Assembly (NCBI RefSeq): GCF_020966755.1
Contig: NZ_JAJKFT010000004.1
Coordinates: 868,001 to 932,000, forward strand
Source of the DNA: Blastopirellula sediminis
Lineage (GTDB): Bacteria > Planctomycetota > Planctomycetia > Pirellulales > Pirellulaceae
Direction of reading: 5' to 3'
DNA length: 64,000 nt
In this document: positions 28,692-37,148 of the stretch, one piece after another
Layout of the letters: every line of letters begins with the position of its first letter
How positions within the stretch are numbered: the stretch's first letter is position 1
The notes under the pieces: model-generated
Database searches by the model: none
Told to the model about the DNA's origin: nothing
What the model saw: only the letters and a program-made list of their open reading frames with translations
Translations under genes and position numbers: made by a program

Positions 28692-28865
28692 GTTTTGCTC
28701 CCATGCTGGCGAATCGAAGAAGGCTTCATTTTATCGGTTAAGCGAGGGGGGGAGCAATGATGCTTGACGAGCGATGGTTGACCGGCGGTCCCTACTGGAG
28801 AAGAATCGGTTCTATTGCCAAATACTCCCCCACCTCCCTCCGCTAACTCTCGGATAGCGCTAAAC

Positions 28866-30887
28866 ATGCGAATCAAAAATACGCTGCTGGCCGCGTTGGT
28901 CGCTTGCCCGGTCTTGGTTTCCCCTCTGATGGCGGAGAACGAGGCGGCCATCAAAGCTGCCGAGTCGCGGATTCGGGATCACGTCGGCTTTTTGGCCTCC
29001 GACGAGCTGGAAGGGCGGGGCGTTGGCACCACCGGGCTGAATAAAGCGTCGCAATTCATGGCCGGTCAGCTGACGGCTCTTGGGCTCGACATGACCGCCG
29101 TCGGCGGCAAGCCGTTCCAAACGTTTGAGGTCGTTACCGAAGCGAAGCTTGGCCCCGACGACAAGAACACGCTGAAACTGGTTGGCCCCGAAGCGAAAGA
29201 AGCGGCGCCGCTGGAGCTGGGAAAGCAGTTTAATCCGCTCGCCGCCGGCGGGAGCGGCAAGTTTGATCTCCCGATCGTCTTCGTCGGCTACGGCATCACC
29301 GCGCCTGACTTGATGTATGACGACTACGCCGACATCGACGTTAAGGGAAAAGCGGTTCTGATGTTGCGAAAAGAGCCGCAAGGAGATCCCCACAATCCCC
29401 ATAGCCCGTTCGGCGGTCCTCATCCGTCGCGGCATGCGACCTTCAGCCGCAAGATCTCGAACGCCTATCAACAAGGCGCCGCCGCTGTGATCATGGTCAA
29501 TAATCTCGACGAGATCGAAACTCGCGTCGAAGATCAGCAAAACGTCTGGAACACCGCGGTCGCCGATATGGCCAAAGTGCAGGCCGAATATGACGCGCTC
29601 GCCGACGATGCGCCGGAAGAGAAAAAGATCGAACTGCGCGACAAGCTGACCGACCTGGCGAAAACGATCTCCGAAAGCGGCGCCAAGCTGAAAGAAGGAA
29701 CCGACGAGGTTCTGCCGTTCATGGGCGCCGGCAGCGACGAGAGTCACCCGAACTTGCCGGTTTACTTCGCGCTGCGAAGTGCGATCGATCCGGTGGTGAA
29801 GAAGGCCCTCAACAATTCGCTGGCCGACTTGGAAGCGAAAATCAACGAAGCGAAAAAGCCGCACAGCGCCGTGCTGGCCGACTGGAAGGCGGTGGGCGAG
29901 ACCGACGTCATTCGTGAAAAAGCGGAGATCAGCAACGTCATCGGCGTTCTGCATGGCGAAGGTCCGCTGGCGGACGAGATCATCCTGATCGGCGCTCACT
30001 ACGATCACATCGGATACGGCGGCGAAGGCAGCCTGGCGCCTTGGACGCATGAGATTCATAACGGCGCCGACGACAACGCATCGGGCGCCGTCGCTCTGTT
30101 GGAAACGGCTCGCAAGATCGTCGGCCGCGACGGGAAGCCGAAGCGGACGATCGTCTTTATTGGGTTCACCGGCGAAGAACGCGGTCTCCTCGGCAGCGCC
30201 TATTATGTGAAGCATCCGGTGTTTGATCTCGAAAAGACGGTCGCGATGCTCAACATGGATATGGTTGGGCGTTTGACCGACGACAAGCTGATCATCAGCG
30301 GCAGCGGCACGGCGAAAGAGTTTGAGTCGCTCATCGATAAGCTGAACGAAGAGTACAAGTTCGCCGTCACCAAAGATCCCGGCGGTTTCGGTCCCAGCGA
30401 TCACGCTTCGTTCTATGCGAAGGAGATCCCGGTGATGCACTTCTTTACTGGTACGCATGACGACTATCACCGCCCCAGCGACGACGTCGAGAAGCTTGAT
30501 ATCGCCGGCATTCGTCGCATCGCCAGCATGCTGGCGGACGCTGCGATAGCGGTGGATGCAATGCCGGCGCCGCCGGAATACGTCGCGATCGCGCCGGAAT
30601 CGACCGAACGACGCACCGGATCGCGTCCTTACTTTGGCAGCATTCCCGACTTTAGCGTGGTTGGCCAAGGTTATGCGCTCCAAGGCGTTTCGCCGGACAG
30701 TCCCGCCGCAAAAGCGGGCATGAAAGCGGGCGATATCATCGTCAAACTAGGGGATAACAAGATCGCAGGTCTCGAAGACTTCGACGGCGCTCTGCGCGGC
30801 TACAAAGCAGGCGACAAAGCGAAGGTGACGATTATGCGGTCTGGAATGGAAATTACGCTTACGGTAACCTTAGCTGCGCCCCGATAA
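28866..30887 (+). CDS. secreted M28-family metallopeptidase with PA and PDZ domains
   Basis: This zinc aminopeptidase-like enzyme begins with a signal peptide (MRIKNTLLAALVACPVLVSPLMA) at ATG 28866; the frame opens at 28815 but the extra residues are not signal-like. Residues about 100-190 form a PA-type insert (PIVFVGYGITAPDLMYDDY). The di-zinc M28 core follows: AHYDHIGYGG, HNGADDNASGAVALLE, GFTGEERGLLGS, MLNMDMVGRL, and the last His in YHRPSDDVEKLD. The C-terminal ~80 residues are a PDZ domain (QGVSPDSPAAKAGMKAGDII). At 673 residues it resembles planctomycete exported peptidases of this architecture. It probably degrades peptides in the periplasm or outside the cell. Confidence 0.92.
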   Translation: MRIKNTLLAALVACPVLVSPLMAENEAAIKAAESRIRDHVGFLASDELEGRGVGTTGLNKASQFMAGQLTALGLDMTAVGGKPFQTFEVVTEAKLGPDDKNTLKLVGPEAKEAAPLELGKQFNPLAAGGSGKFDLPIVFVGYGITAPDLMYDDYADIDVKGKAVLMLRKEPQGDPHNPHSPFGGPHPSRHATFSRKISNAYQQGAAAVIMVNNLDEIETRVEDQQNVWNTAVADMAKVQAEYDALADDAPEEKKIELRDKLTDLAKTISESGAKLKEGTDEVLPFMGAGSDESHPNLPVYFALRSAIDPVVKKALNNSLADLEAKINEAKKPHSAVLADWKAVGETDVIREKAEISNVIGVLHGEGPLADEIILIGAHYDHIGYGGEGSLAPWTHEIHNGADDNASGAVALLETARKIVGRDGKPKRTIVFIGFTGEERGLLGSAYYVKHPVFDLEKTVAMLNMDMVGRLTDDKLIISGSGTAKEFESLIDKLNEEYKFAVTKDPGGFGPSDHASFYAKEIPVMHFFTGTHDDYHRPSDDVEKLDIAGIRRIASMLADAAIAVDAMPAPPEYVAIAPESTERRTGSRPYFGSIPDFSVVGQGYALQGVSPDSPAAKAGMKAGDIIVKLGDNKIAGLEDFDGALRGYKAGDKAKVTIMRSGMEITLTVTLAAPR

Positions 30888-31142
30888 GTACTAGGTGACG
30901 GCCAAAATTTATTCTCGATTGGGGTGAACCAAATCGAGGAGGTTGTCGTACCGGTTCGGGTCTTTCCGCGGTATTACGGAAGTGCGGAATATTGGACTTT
31001 ACCCGTTTGCAGTTTCCAGGCAGAATGCCGCTCGTTTGACAGCATCCGCATACGTCGAGCTGCCCGTAAAGCCGACGATTTACGGCGACATTCGCCCGCG
31101 GGGTCAGGACGACCAATTCAAACACAGCAAGGAGTGCTGAAA

Positions 31143-31763
31143 GTGAAGCGACTGTTTTCTTTGACCGCGATTTTGGTTTCCGCGATTTTCGTTAACTTTC
31201 TCGCGGAAGCGGCGAACGCCCAACAGGGCACCAATGTCGCCGTCATCGACATCCCCATGGTCTTCAAGGGGCATGCCCTCTTCAAGCGACAGATGGAAGA
31301 CTTCAAGGTCGAAGTCGAAGCTGCTGAAAAGTCGATCGGCGCCGAACGCGACCGCATCACCAAGCTGATCCAGGAACTGAGCCAGCAGTACAAGCCGGGC
31401 TCGCCCGACTACAAAGTCAAAGAAGAGGAAATCGCTCGTCAGCAGTCGGAACTGCAAGTGAAAATGACGTTGCAGAAGAAGGACTTCATGGAAAAGGAAG
31501 CCCGCATCTACTTCAACGTTTATGACCAGGTCAAACGGACCGTCGCCTCGTTCGCCGAACGTAACAACATCGCGCTGGTCTTGCGTTACAACAGCACCGA
31601 AATCGAAGCTGACAACCGTCAGTCGGTTCTCGAAGGAATCAATCGCCCGGTTATCTATCAAAACCGGATCGACATCACCCAGGACGTCCTGTCGATGTTG
31701 AACGCCGGCGTTCCGCCGCAAACCCAAACGGCTCGCCCGCAAAGCGGCCTGATTCCTCGCTAG
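31143..31763 (+). CDS. OmpH/Skp-family periplasmic chaperone
   Basis: GTG at 31143 (after AAGGAG) begins a signal peptide (MKRLFSLTAILVSAIFVNFLAEA, cut near ANA-QQ). The mature part opens with the Skp-like strand NVAVIDIPMVFKGH, followed by a long charged coiled-coil hairpin (residues about 45-130) and a closing strand region IALVLRYNSTEIE. Skp/OmpH chaperones shield outer-membrane proteins in the periplasm. The frame reaches back to 30924, but that part is not protein-like. It heads a plus-strand run with lpxC (94 bases on) and a Gfo/Idh oxidoreductase, consistent with outer-membrane biogenesis. Confidence 0.88.
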   Translation: MKRLFSLTAILVSAIFVNFLAEAANAQQGTNVAVIDIPMVFKGHALFKRQMEDFKVEVEAAEKSIGAERDRITKLIQELSQQYKPGSPDYKVKEEEIARQQSELQVKMTLQKKDFMEKEARIYFNVYDQVKRTVASFAERNNIALVLRYNSTEIEADNRQSVLEGINRPVIYQNRIDITQDVLSMLNAGVPPQTQTARPQSGLIPR

Positions 31764-31856
31764 TCATCTCTCGCTTGACGTAACCCGCGGCGGAGGCTTG
31801 TTACGCCTTCCGCCGCTCGGTTCTCGCAGCACACCTATTTGCGCAATCCAGCATCC

Positions 31857-32756
31857 ATGAAGAAACAGCTGCTGCGTTACGACGGCGAATATCGTTATCA
31901 ACGAACCCTCGCCTCGTCGGCCTCCGTCGAAGGTATCGGTTACTGGTCGGGCAAGTCGAATCGCGTTGAGTTTCGACCCGCTCCGATCGACTCCGGCGTC
32001 ACCTTCATCCGTGAGGATCTTCCGAACAAACCCCGCGTTGCGGCCCTGGTCGGCAACCGGATCGAAGTGCCGCGTCGCACCAATCTGACGGTCGGCGGCG
32101 TTACGGTCGAAATGGTCGAACATGTTTTGGCCGCTCTCTCCGGCATGCAAGTCGATAACTGCGAAGTTGCGGTTACCGCTCCGGAAATGCCCGGTCTCGA
32201 CGGTTCTTCCGCCGCCTATGTCGAAGCGATTCGCTCGGCCGGCGTCGTTCAGCAAGACGCCACGCGTCGTTTGCTGGTTATCTCCGACGTCGTTCGCGTC
32301 GGTGATGACGAAGCGTGGGTCGAAGCTCGCCCGAATCACAAATTGCAGCTCGATTTCAAATATCGACTCGACTACGGCTTCAACAGCCCGATCGGTCGCG
32401 AAACGATGACCGGCTCGCTGACGCCGAAGTTTTTTGAAAAAGAACTCGCGCCGGCTCGCACGTTTATCCTTGAGAGCGAAGCGAATTGGCTCCGTTCGCA
32501 AGGACTTTGCCAGCAAGTCGGTTTTCAGGATCTGATCGTCTTTGGCGACGAAGGTCCAATCGAAAACGAACTTCGCTTTGAAGACGAATGCGTCCGTCAC
32601 AAGACGCTCGATCTGATCGGCGACTTCGCCCTGGCCGGCTGCGATATCGCCGGTTCAATCATCGCCTACCGCAGCGGTCATCGCTTGAACGCCGAATTGG
32701 TCAAGCAACTGCTGCTCGAAAACGAAGTGCAGCTGAGCCTCCGCCGCTCAGCCTAA
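31857..32756 (+). CDS. lpxC: UDP-3-O-acyl-N-acetylglucosamine deacetylase
   Basis: LpxC catalyses the committed step of lipid A synthesis. The zinc site is present: MVEHVLAALSGMQVDN has the first His, HKTLDLIGDFALAG the second His and the Asp. DGSSAAYVEAI and the C-terminal GHRLNAELVKQLL are also standard. At 300 residues from ATG 31857 it is the normal length. Its neighbours OmpH and a Gfo/Idh oxidoreductase suggest an envelope operon. Its presence is sequence evidence that this organism makes lipid A-type lipopolysaccharide and so is a true diderm. Confidence 0.94.
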   Translation: MKKQLLRYDGEYRYQRTLASSASVEGIGYWSGKSNRVEFRPAPIDSGVTFIREDLPNKPRVAALVGNRIEVPRRTNLTVGGVTVEMVEHVLAALSGMQVDNCEVAVTAPEMPGLDGSSAAYVEAIRSAGVVQQDATRRLLVISDVVRVGDDEAWVEARPNHKLQLDFKYRLDYGFNSPIGRETMTGSLTPKFFEKELAPARTFILESEANWLRSQGLCQQVGFQDLIVFGDEGPIENELRFEDECVRHKTLDLIGDFALAGCDIAGSIIAYRSGHRLNAELVKQLLLENEVQLSLRRSA

Positions 32757-32829
32757 GTTATTTACTACCGCTAGAAGCGCCGCAGCAATGACGCGGCGGC
32801 GTGACACGAGGCTGGGAAAGGATTCCACC

Positions 32830-33909
32830 ATGGCTTCACGTCGTCTCGCCGTCATCGGCGCTGGTCACCTCGGTAAAATTCATGCTCGCCTGGCCAAGCA
32901 AACGGCCGGGCTCGAGCTGGTCGCGATCGTCGATCCGATCGCCGCCGCCCGCGAAGCGGCCGCCGCCGAAAATGGCGTTCCGGCTTACGCTTCGCATCGC
33001 GAAATCTCCGGCGAATTTGACGCCGCGATCATCGCCACGCCGACGCAGTATCACTTTGGCGTCGCCGCCGAACTGCTTGCCGACGGCGTCGACCTGTTGG
33101 TCGAAAAACCGATCACCCTCTCGATTACTGACGCCGATCAACTGTTGGCTCTCGCCAAAGTGCATGGTCGCGTCCTGCAAGTCGGACACGTCGAACGGTT
33201 CAACCCGGCCTTCGTCGCCGCCGCTGAGTTGATCGATCGTCCCCGCTATATCGAAGCGGCTCGCACCAGCGGTTATTCGTTCCGCTCGGTCGACATCGGC
33301 GTGACGCTCGACCTGATGATTCACGATATCGACCTCGTCTTGTCGCTGGTCGGCAGTAGCGTCGTCAATGTCGATGCGATTGGCGCTTCGGTCTTTGGTC
33401 CGCACGAAGATATGGTCCAGGCCCGGCTGACGTTTGAAAACGGCTGCGTCGCCAACCTGACCGCCTCGCGCAGCAGCTTTCAGCCGCGCCGCGAAATGAA
33501 GGTCTTCCATGCCGGCGGCTTCGTCCAGATCGACATGGGAAGCCGCAAGTTGCAGTCGATCCAGCCTGATCCGCGCCTCGCGGCCGGCGAACTTGACGTC
33601 CATACGCTTCCGCAAGCCGAAAAAGACCACATCCGTCAGCATCTGTTCGAGTCGCTGTTGCCGCTCGAAGAAGTCGAACTGCCGCCGACCAACGCGATCG
33701 CCGACGAACAAGCCGACTTTGTCCGCGCCATCGAAACCGGCAGCAAACCACGCGTCGACGGCTTTGCCGGCCGTGACGCGGTGATCGTCGCCGAAATGGT
33801 CGCCAAATGCGTCGAGCGCCACGTCTGGCACGAAGCCGGCCGCAGCCTCCGCGGCCCCCACTTCACCGCGATGCCGCAACTGGCCCCGCAAACCCGCGAA
33901 GCCGCGTAG
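32830..33909 (+). CDS. Gfo/Idh/MocA-family NAD(P)-dependent oxidoreductase
   Basis: The 359-residue product has the Rossmann start LAVIGAGHLGKIHARLAKQ and the family signature VEKPITLSITDADQLL (the EKP motif). The helix-strand tract with VDIGVTLDLMIHDIDLVLSL follows, containing the substrate-site His-Asp. ATG at 32830 is preferred; the frame opens at 32788. Members oxidise or reduce sugars at NAD(P). Its place 73 bases after lpxC suggests work on a UDP-sugar or a lipid A/core sugar. GnnA, which oxidises UDP-GlcNAc for modified lipid A, belongs to this superfamily, but this link is only inferred from position. Confidence 0.85.
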   Translation: MASRRLAVIGAGHLGKIHARLAKQTAGLELVAIVDPIAAAREAAAAENGVPAYASHREISGEFDAAIIATPTQYHFGVAAELLADGVDLLVEKPITLSITDADQLLALAKVHGRVLQVGHVERFNPAFVAAAELIDRPRYIEAARTSGYSFRSVDIGVTLDLMIHDIDLVLSLVGSSVVNVDAIGASVFGPHEDMVQARLTFENGCVANLTASRSSFQPRREMKVFHAGGFVQIDMGSRKLQSIQPDPRLAAGELDVHTLPQAEKDHIRQHLFESLLPLEEVELPPTNAIADEQADFVRAIETGSKPRVDGFAGRDAVIVAEMVAKCVERHVWHEAGRSLRGPHFTAMPQLAPQTREAA

Positions 33910-33946
33910 GGAAAAAGCGGAGAGTTGAGAGCGATAGGGACGAGCT

Positions 33947-33985
33947 GGCGCCATGCTCTTGCGGCGTCTTCGCCGGATGAGCATG
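33947..33985. repeat. solo copy of repeat family A
   Basis: This 39-base unit (GGCGCCATGCTCTTGCGGCG... ending GATGAGCATG) matches the right arm of the 519-624 element in inverted orientation with one difference, 33 kb away. Confidence 0.75.
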
Positions 33986-34020
33986 TCTTCGCTCTGCCAA
34001 ATAGCACCATCAAACACTAA

Positions 34021-34040
34021 CCCGAGGCGCAAGCCGAGGG
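34021..34040. repeat. solo copy of repeat family G
   Basis: CCCGAGGCGCAAGCCGAGGG occurs here as a single 20-base unit. It differs at one base from the unit at 39014-39033. Confidence 0.7.
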
Positions 34041-34110
34041 AATATGCGCGCAAGCAGACGTTTGGGCCCGCTGTCTCTCAGCCACAAACCGGTCTCCAAA
34101 AAATGGGACC

Positions 34111-34559
34111 GGACCGCAGCCCATTTTTTTTCAAACCGGGTGGCCCGTCCAGCAAACGTAGGGCAGGCCATGCCTGCCGTCGCTTGGCGCCGAATCACCT
34201 CGGTAGGCACGGCCTGCCCTACGACTGGGCTGGACCGCTCGTGCGATTTTTTTTGCGGCCCATCTGCAATCGTAGAGCCACAGTCGCCGCAGCTTGCCAG
34301 GTCTGCGCATCATGTGGACCGCGTCGCGCATTTTTTTTAAATGGACCGGTCGCAAACTCCAACGATGACCACGATCGTCCCGTTGGTTGCACCGCATCTT
34401 CGCTAGTTCGCCTATCATGTGGACCGCTGCGGCCATTTTTTTCATCCCGAGTGGACTGGACTGCGCGCAATTTTTTTTGAACGACCATCCACCGAATCGA
34501 TCCGTCCCATTCATATCAAGCGAAGCCGATGAGTGGACTGGACCGCGATGAGTTTTTTT
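34111..34559. repeat. array of six TGGACCGC-N(5-8)-poly-T repeats
   Basis: Six copies of a motif GGAC(C/T)GC, then 5-8 variable bases, then seven or eight T occur at 34111-34131, 34231-34254, 34315-34338, 34420-34442, 34457-34478 and 34539-34559. Start-to-start spacing is 120, 84, 105, 37 and 82 bases. Most copies have extra upstream identity (TGTGGACCGC or GTGGACTGGAC). Read on the minus strand, all six fall in one reading frame and give peptides such as KKMAAAVHM, KKMRDAVHM and KKIARAVQ. The stretch between the copies is not conserved. Confidence 0.75.
34157..34223. repeat. inverted repeat, family F
   Basis: Arms 34157-34179 and 34201-34223 match at 21 of 23 inverted positions (unit CGTAGGGCAGGCCnTGCC), with an inner GGCAGGC/GCCTGCC palindrome and a 21-base spacer. 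It sits between the first two copies of the poly-T array. Confidence 0.72.
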
Positions 34560-34758
34560 CGCCAGGCGAAGCCTCCGCCGCTCGACCGCCAGAGGGGACA
34601 AGCTCGCTTCGGCCTGCCTAATTTCCAAAGAGCGGCACCGGCAAACCAATTCCGCCCCATCGCCGCCAGCCAGATCGCCGGCGAAAACTACCTGCCGGCA
34701 CCCCGAAATCGACCACGAATGCGTGCGCTTTGTCAATGGACAATGTTGTTAGGAGGAC

Positions 34759-35169
34759 ATGGAGCCGACGGCCGACCAGGTCGACCTGGATGAATCGCTA
34801 ATTCAAAATGGAGGATTGGCGTTTGCAAGCCTACAAAGTTTATGATTGGATAGTTGCCCCGATGAGAATTCCGAAGGAGTTGGTCGAACTCGTCAGCAAC
34901 GCGCAGATAAACGAGGTCTTCCCGTCCAGTTTGAATTTGAAGACAAAGCGTTCATTGTCGATGTCACGCTCTTTCTCGATCTCAATGACCCAGCGAATTT
35001 CGACCATGAAAACAACCGAAGTCGCGTTGCGAGAAACGGGGATGGTTTCTTTCTGTTTGTCGACCTTAAGGATGAAAAGCTAGGAATCCTGCAAGAAGAA
35101 TTCGGCGACGTCGACTTCCCAAGCGTAACCTTGTTTGACCTCCTCAAGGCACGCTGGACGCCAATTTAG
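34759..35169 (+). pseudogene. small gene interrupted by an in-frame TGA, unknown function
   Basis: One frame runs from ATG 34759 (MEPTADQVDLDESL) to the stop at 35169, broken only by TGA at 34843-34845. The part after the TGA reads like a normal acidic protein: LPVQFEFEDKAFIVDVTLF, FLFVDLKDEKLGILQEEFG, and SVTLFDLLKARWTPI at the end. I do not recognise the family. If intact it would be about 136 residues. Translation could instead restart at TTG 34846 directly after the TGA, giving 107 residues. AGGAGG lies at 34751-34756, unusually close (2 bases) to the ATG, so the real start is uncertain. Confidence 0.5.
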
Positions 35170-35264
35170 AAATGGCGTTGGCGGCGCTGAATAGCACGGC
35201 TGGAAATCGCAGTAGATTTAAGGCGTTTCCCATAGCTTTTCACCATCAAGCGACCCACAAGATC

Positions 35265-35690
35265 ATGCTTCGCACTTTAGTAATCGCGTTTCTACTCTTC
35301 ATCACCGGATGTGCGAACGAAGAGCCGGAGATTGAGATTCGAACACCACGAGGGGAACCGTTTGAGATGCCCATCGATGAAGCCGGCAGTAGCGCCCCGA
35401 TCCGGATCAACGTCATGATCCCGCAGCCGCTACAGCCGTTGGAGCGTGGCGAACGTTTTGAGCTGCCGTTGTGCGATCTCTTTGATGAGACGGACGGGGG
35501 CGATGTTGTCGGCGGGGGGACGATGCTCGAGCAGGGAAAAATCACTTCCGCGAATATCGAAATCGAAATCAACGACGAGTCGCTGCTGCCGAAGGTGATC
35601 GAGACTCTGCGGGCCGGAAAGGCGCCGGACGATACGGAGATCTCGATCGGGGAACCAATCAATCAGACGAAGTTGTTGCGCGATTTTTGA
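35265..35690 (+). CDS. small putative lipoprotein, unknown function
   Basis: ATG at 35265 gives a lipoprotein signal (MLRTLVIAFLLFITGCANEE), with FITGC as lipobox. The mature 125 residues are acidic, with PLCDLFDETDGGDVVGGGT and a C-terminal tract NDESLLPKVIETLRAGKAPDD resembling a small alpha/beta unit. No family is recognised. The frame opens further upstream at 35172 but without signal features. The next gene, also a putative lipoprotein, starts about 65 bases downstream on the same strand, so the two may form an operon. Confidence 0.65.
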   Translation: MLRTLVIAFLLFITGCANEEPEIEIRTPRGEPFEMPIDEAGSSAPIRINVMIPQPLQPLERGERFELPLCDLFDETDGGDVVGGGTMLEQGKITSANIEIEINDESLLPKVIETLRAGKAPDDTEISIGEPINQTKLLRDF

Positions 35691-35754
35691 TGAATCCGCT
35701 GGTGAAATCATGGCTATGGCGGCCGCGTTCCGTTTTCTCGCGAGAGGCTATCGG

Positions 35755-36462
35755 ATGGTGAATGTCGGGCGAATTGCTTACGTGTCGATGTTTCTCTTAC
35801 TTGTTTCGCTGGGAAAGGGATGCGCGTGTTCCCTCGATCGGTCCGCCAACACAAAGCTTGTCGGGAACACGCTTGTCGTTTCTGCGGAAGGACGGGATTA
35901 CACGTTTCCCAAATACATCGACTTCGACGGTCAGCAGTGGACGAGAAGCGATTGGCGTGAATCGCGTCATTTTGAGGGGGGCGTATGCGTTTACTTGGGG
36001 CAAGACGCCAATCAAAGGCTTACGTACCACCAAGATTCGCAATTGAAGGTGGGGTGGTCGCTGCAAATCGAAAGGCGAACTCGGCCTGGCGAGCCTTTTG
36101 TGCCGAAGGGGAAGAAGCGGCTGTTCGATAGCGAGAGCGAATGTATGTTTGATATGACTGTTGGAGAGAGCGGTTTTTTTGATGGCGCCGCTCGAAATTA
36201 TTATTCCAATGGCGTCGTCAAGCTCGATTGTATCTACGCGCCGGCGGCTGAATTGCAGGGGCCGGCGACAGGCTACTATCCCACGGGCTCGGTTTGGTGG
36301 ACCGGAGAGTTTCAACGCGATCGATTTGACTATGAGAACGCAAAGTTCTACGACGAAAGCGGGGGCGAGATTAAAGGCTTAAGTCTGGAGGAAAAAGAGA
36401 AACTCAAGCGGTCATGGAGCGATACGACGAGTAGTAGCTGGAAAGACTGTCGGCCGCAGTAG
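35755..36462 (+). CDS. putative exported or lipoprotein with MORN-like strands
   Basis: From ATG 35755 (AGAGG eight bases upstream) the product begins MVNVGRIAYVSMFLLLVSLG and a Cys-rich KGCACS, a probable lipoprotein or Sec signal; ATG at 35710 is an alternative start. The C-terminal half has NYYSNGVVKLDCIYA and GYYPTGSVWWTGEFQ, resembling the Y-x(2)-G-x-hydrophobic repeats of MORN/YwqK-like proteins. No catalytic motif is evident. Function unknown. It follows another small lipoprotein gene. Confidence 0.62.
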   Translation: MVNVGRIAYVSMFLLLVSLGKGCACSLDRSANTKLVGNTLVVSAEGRDYTFPKYIDFDGQQWTRSDWRESRHFEGGVCVYLGQDANQRLTYHQDSQLKVGWSLQIERRTRPGEPFVPKGKKRLFDSESECMFDMTVGESGFFDGAARNYYSNGVVKLDCIYAPAAELQGPATGYYPTGSVWWTGEFQRDRFDYENAKFYDESGGEIKGLSLEEKEKLKRSWSDTTSSSWKDCRPQ

Positions 36463-36626
36463 GACTGGGCGCCACATCGCCCGAGTCCCTCGTTCCACTT
36501 TCTTGCTGTGATCTCCGTCCGTTTTTGCCACCGCTTCTCTTTGTCATTTCTAGCGAGCGCATTTCCCTCGCTTGCGCTTCGGGCTACTATTGGACGCGCC
36601 CGCAAAGGAGCTCCCGTTCTCCTTGC

Positions 36627-37031
36627 CTACTTCGACTTCAGCTCAAACGAGAACTCGTTGTCTCCGCTTGGCGTGACGTCGGCCTTCAAATCCGATTTGC
36701 TGTTGTACTTGGCGGGGATGTACATTTCGCCGATTGGTTCCGGCGTGCCGTTCGAGTTGTCGAACTTGCCGGGGATTAGTCGCGACGCGGTCACTTCGAC
36801 TTTGGCCGCTCCTTCTTCGGCGTCCACTTTGTATTTGCCGTTGATGATGTCGCCGGCGAAGGCCTTGCCGCCTCCTTCGAGTTGACGGAGCAAGATTCTT
36901 CCCGTTTCGACGGGCTGGCCGTCAAACGTGACGCTGCCGGTCACGGCGTAAGTCTTCGGGCCGCTGGAGCCGCCGCCGCAGCCAATGGTTCCAATCAGGA
37001 GGCCGCACAGCAGGAATAGGGAAAGTCGCAT
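36627..37031 (-). CDS. small carboxypeptidase-regulatory-like lipoprotein
   Basis: The 134-residue product opens with a lipoprotein signal (MRLSLFLLCGLLIGTIGCGG, lipobox IGC). The mature part is an Ig-like beta sandwich of the kind seen in planctomycete surface proteins: YAVTGSVTFDGQPVETGRI, AFAGDIINGKYKV, YIPAKYNSKSDL and NEFSFELKSK. ATG at 37031 was chosen for the signal; the frame extends to 37082. It lies downstream of the DUF1559 gene on the same strand, a pairing repeated many times in Pirellulaceae genomes, which suggests a joint surface role. Confidence 0.8.
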   Translation of the reverse strand: MRLSLFLLCGLLIGTIGCGGGSSGPKTYAVTGSVTFDGQPVETGRILLRQLEGGGKAFAGDIINGKYKVDAEEGAAKVEVTASRLIPGKFDNSNGTPEPIGEMYIPAKYNSKSDLKADVTPSGDNEFSFELKSK

Positions 37032-37148
37032 CGGGTTATCCCAAGAGTTTGGAAGGGTAGAAAAGGAATTGCTGCTCATCAAAGGCCGGGCGTCTGGGGA
37101 CGCGCGGCCTGTAGGCCGATAGATTTTGCTTACGCGACGACGAGCGGT

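Larger units (their letters stand above)
33910..34758. other. repeat-rich region without a convincing gene
   Basis: This 849-base stretch holds a solo family A repeat (33947-33985), a solo family G repeat (34021-34040), the family F inverted repeat (34157-34223) and the six-copy poly-T array (34111-34559). A long minus-strand open frame spans 34131-34736 but looks like a product of the repeats. The last 200 bases before 34759 show nothing I can name. Confidence 0.6.

Noticed and set aside
28860-30683. Minus-strand open frame (607 residues) opposite the M28 peptidase
   Set aside because: Shadow of a gene with complete zinc-peptidase motifs.
34111-34559. CRISPR array
   Set aside because: Repeats are short and degenerate, spacing is irregular (37-120 bases), and there are no cas genes or leader.
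34131-34736. Minus-strand 201-residue open frame across the poly-T array as a normal gene
   Set aside because: No start signal or domain, and its apparent regularity comes from the DNA repeats; kept as a finding, not a CDS.
34843-34845. Selenocysteine insertion at the in-frame TGA
   Set aside because: No SECIS-like hairpin is evident after the codon and the surrounding residues do not resemble a selenoprotein.
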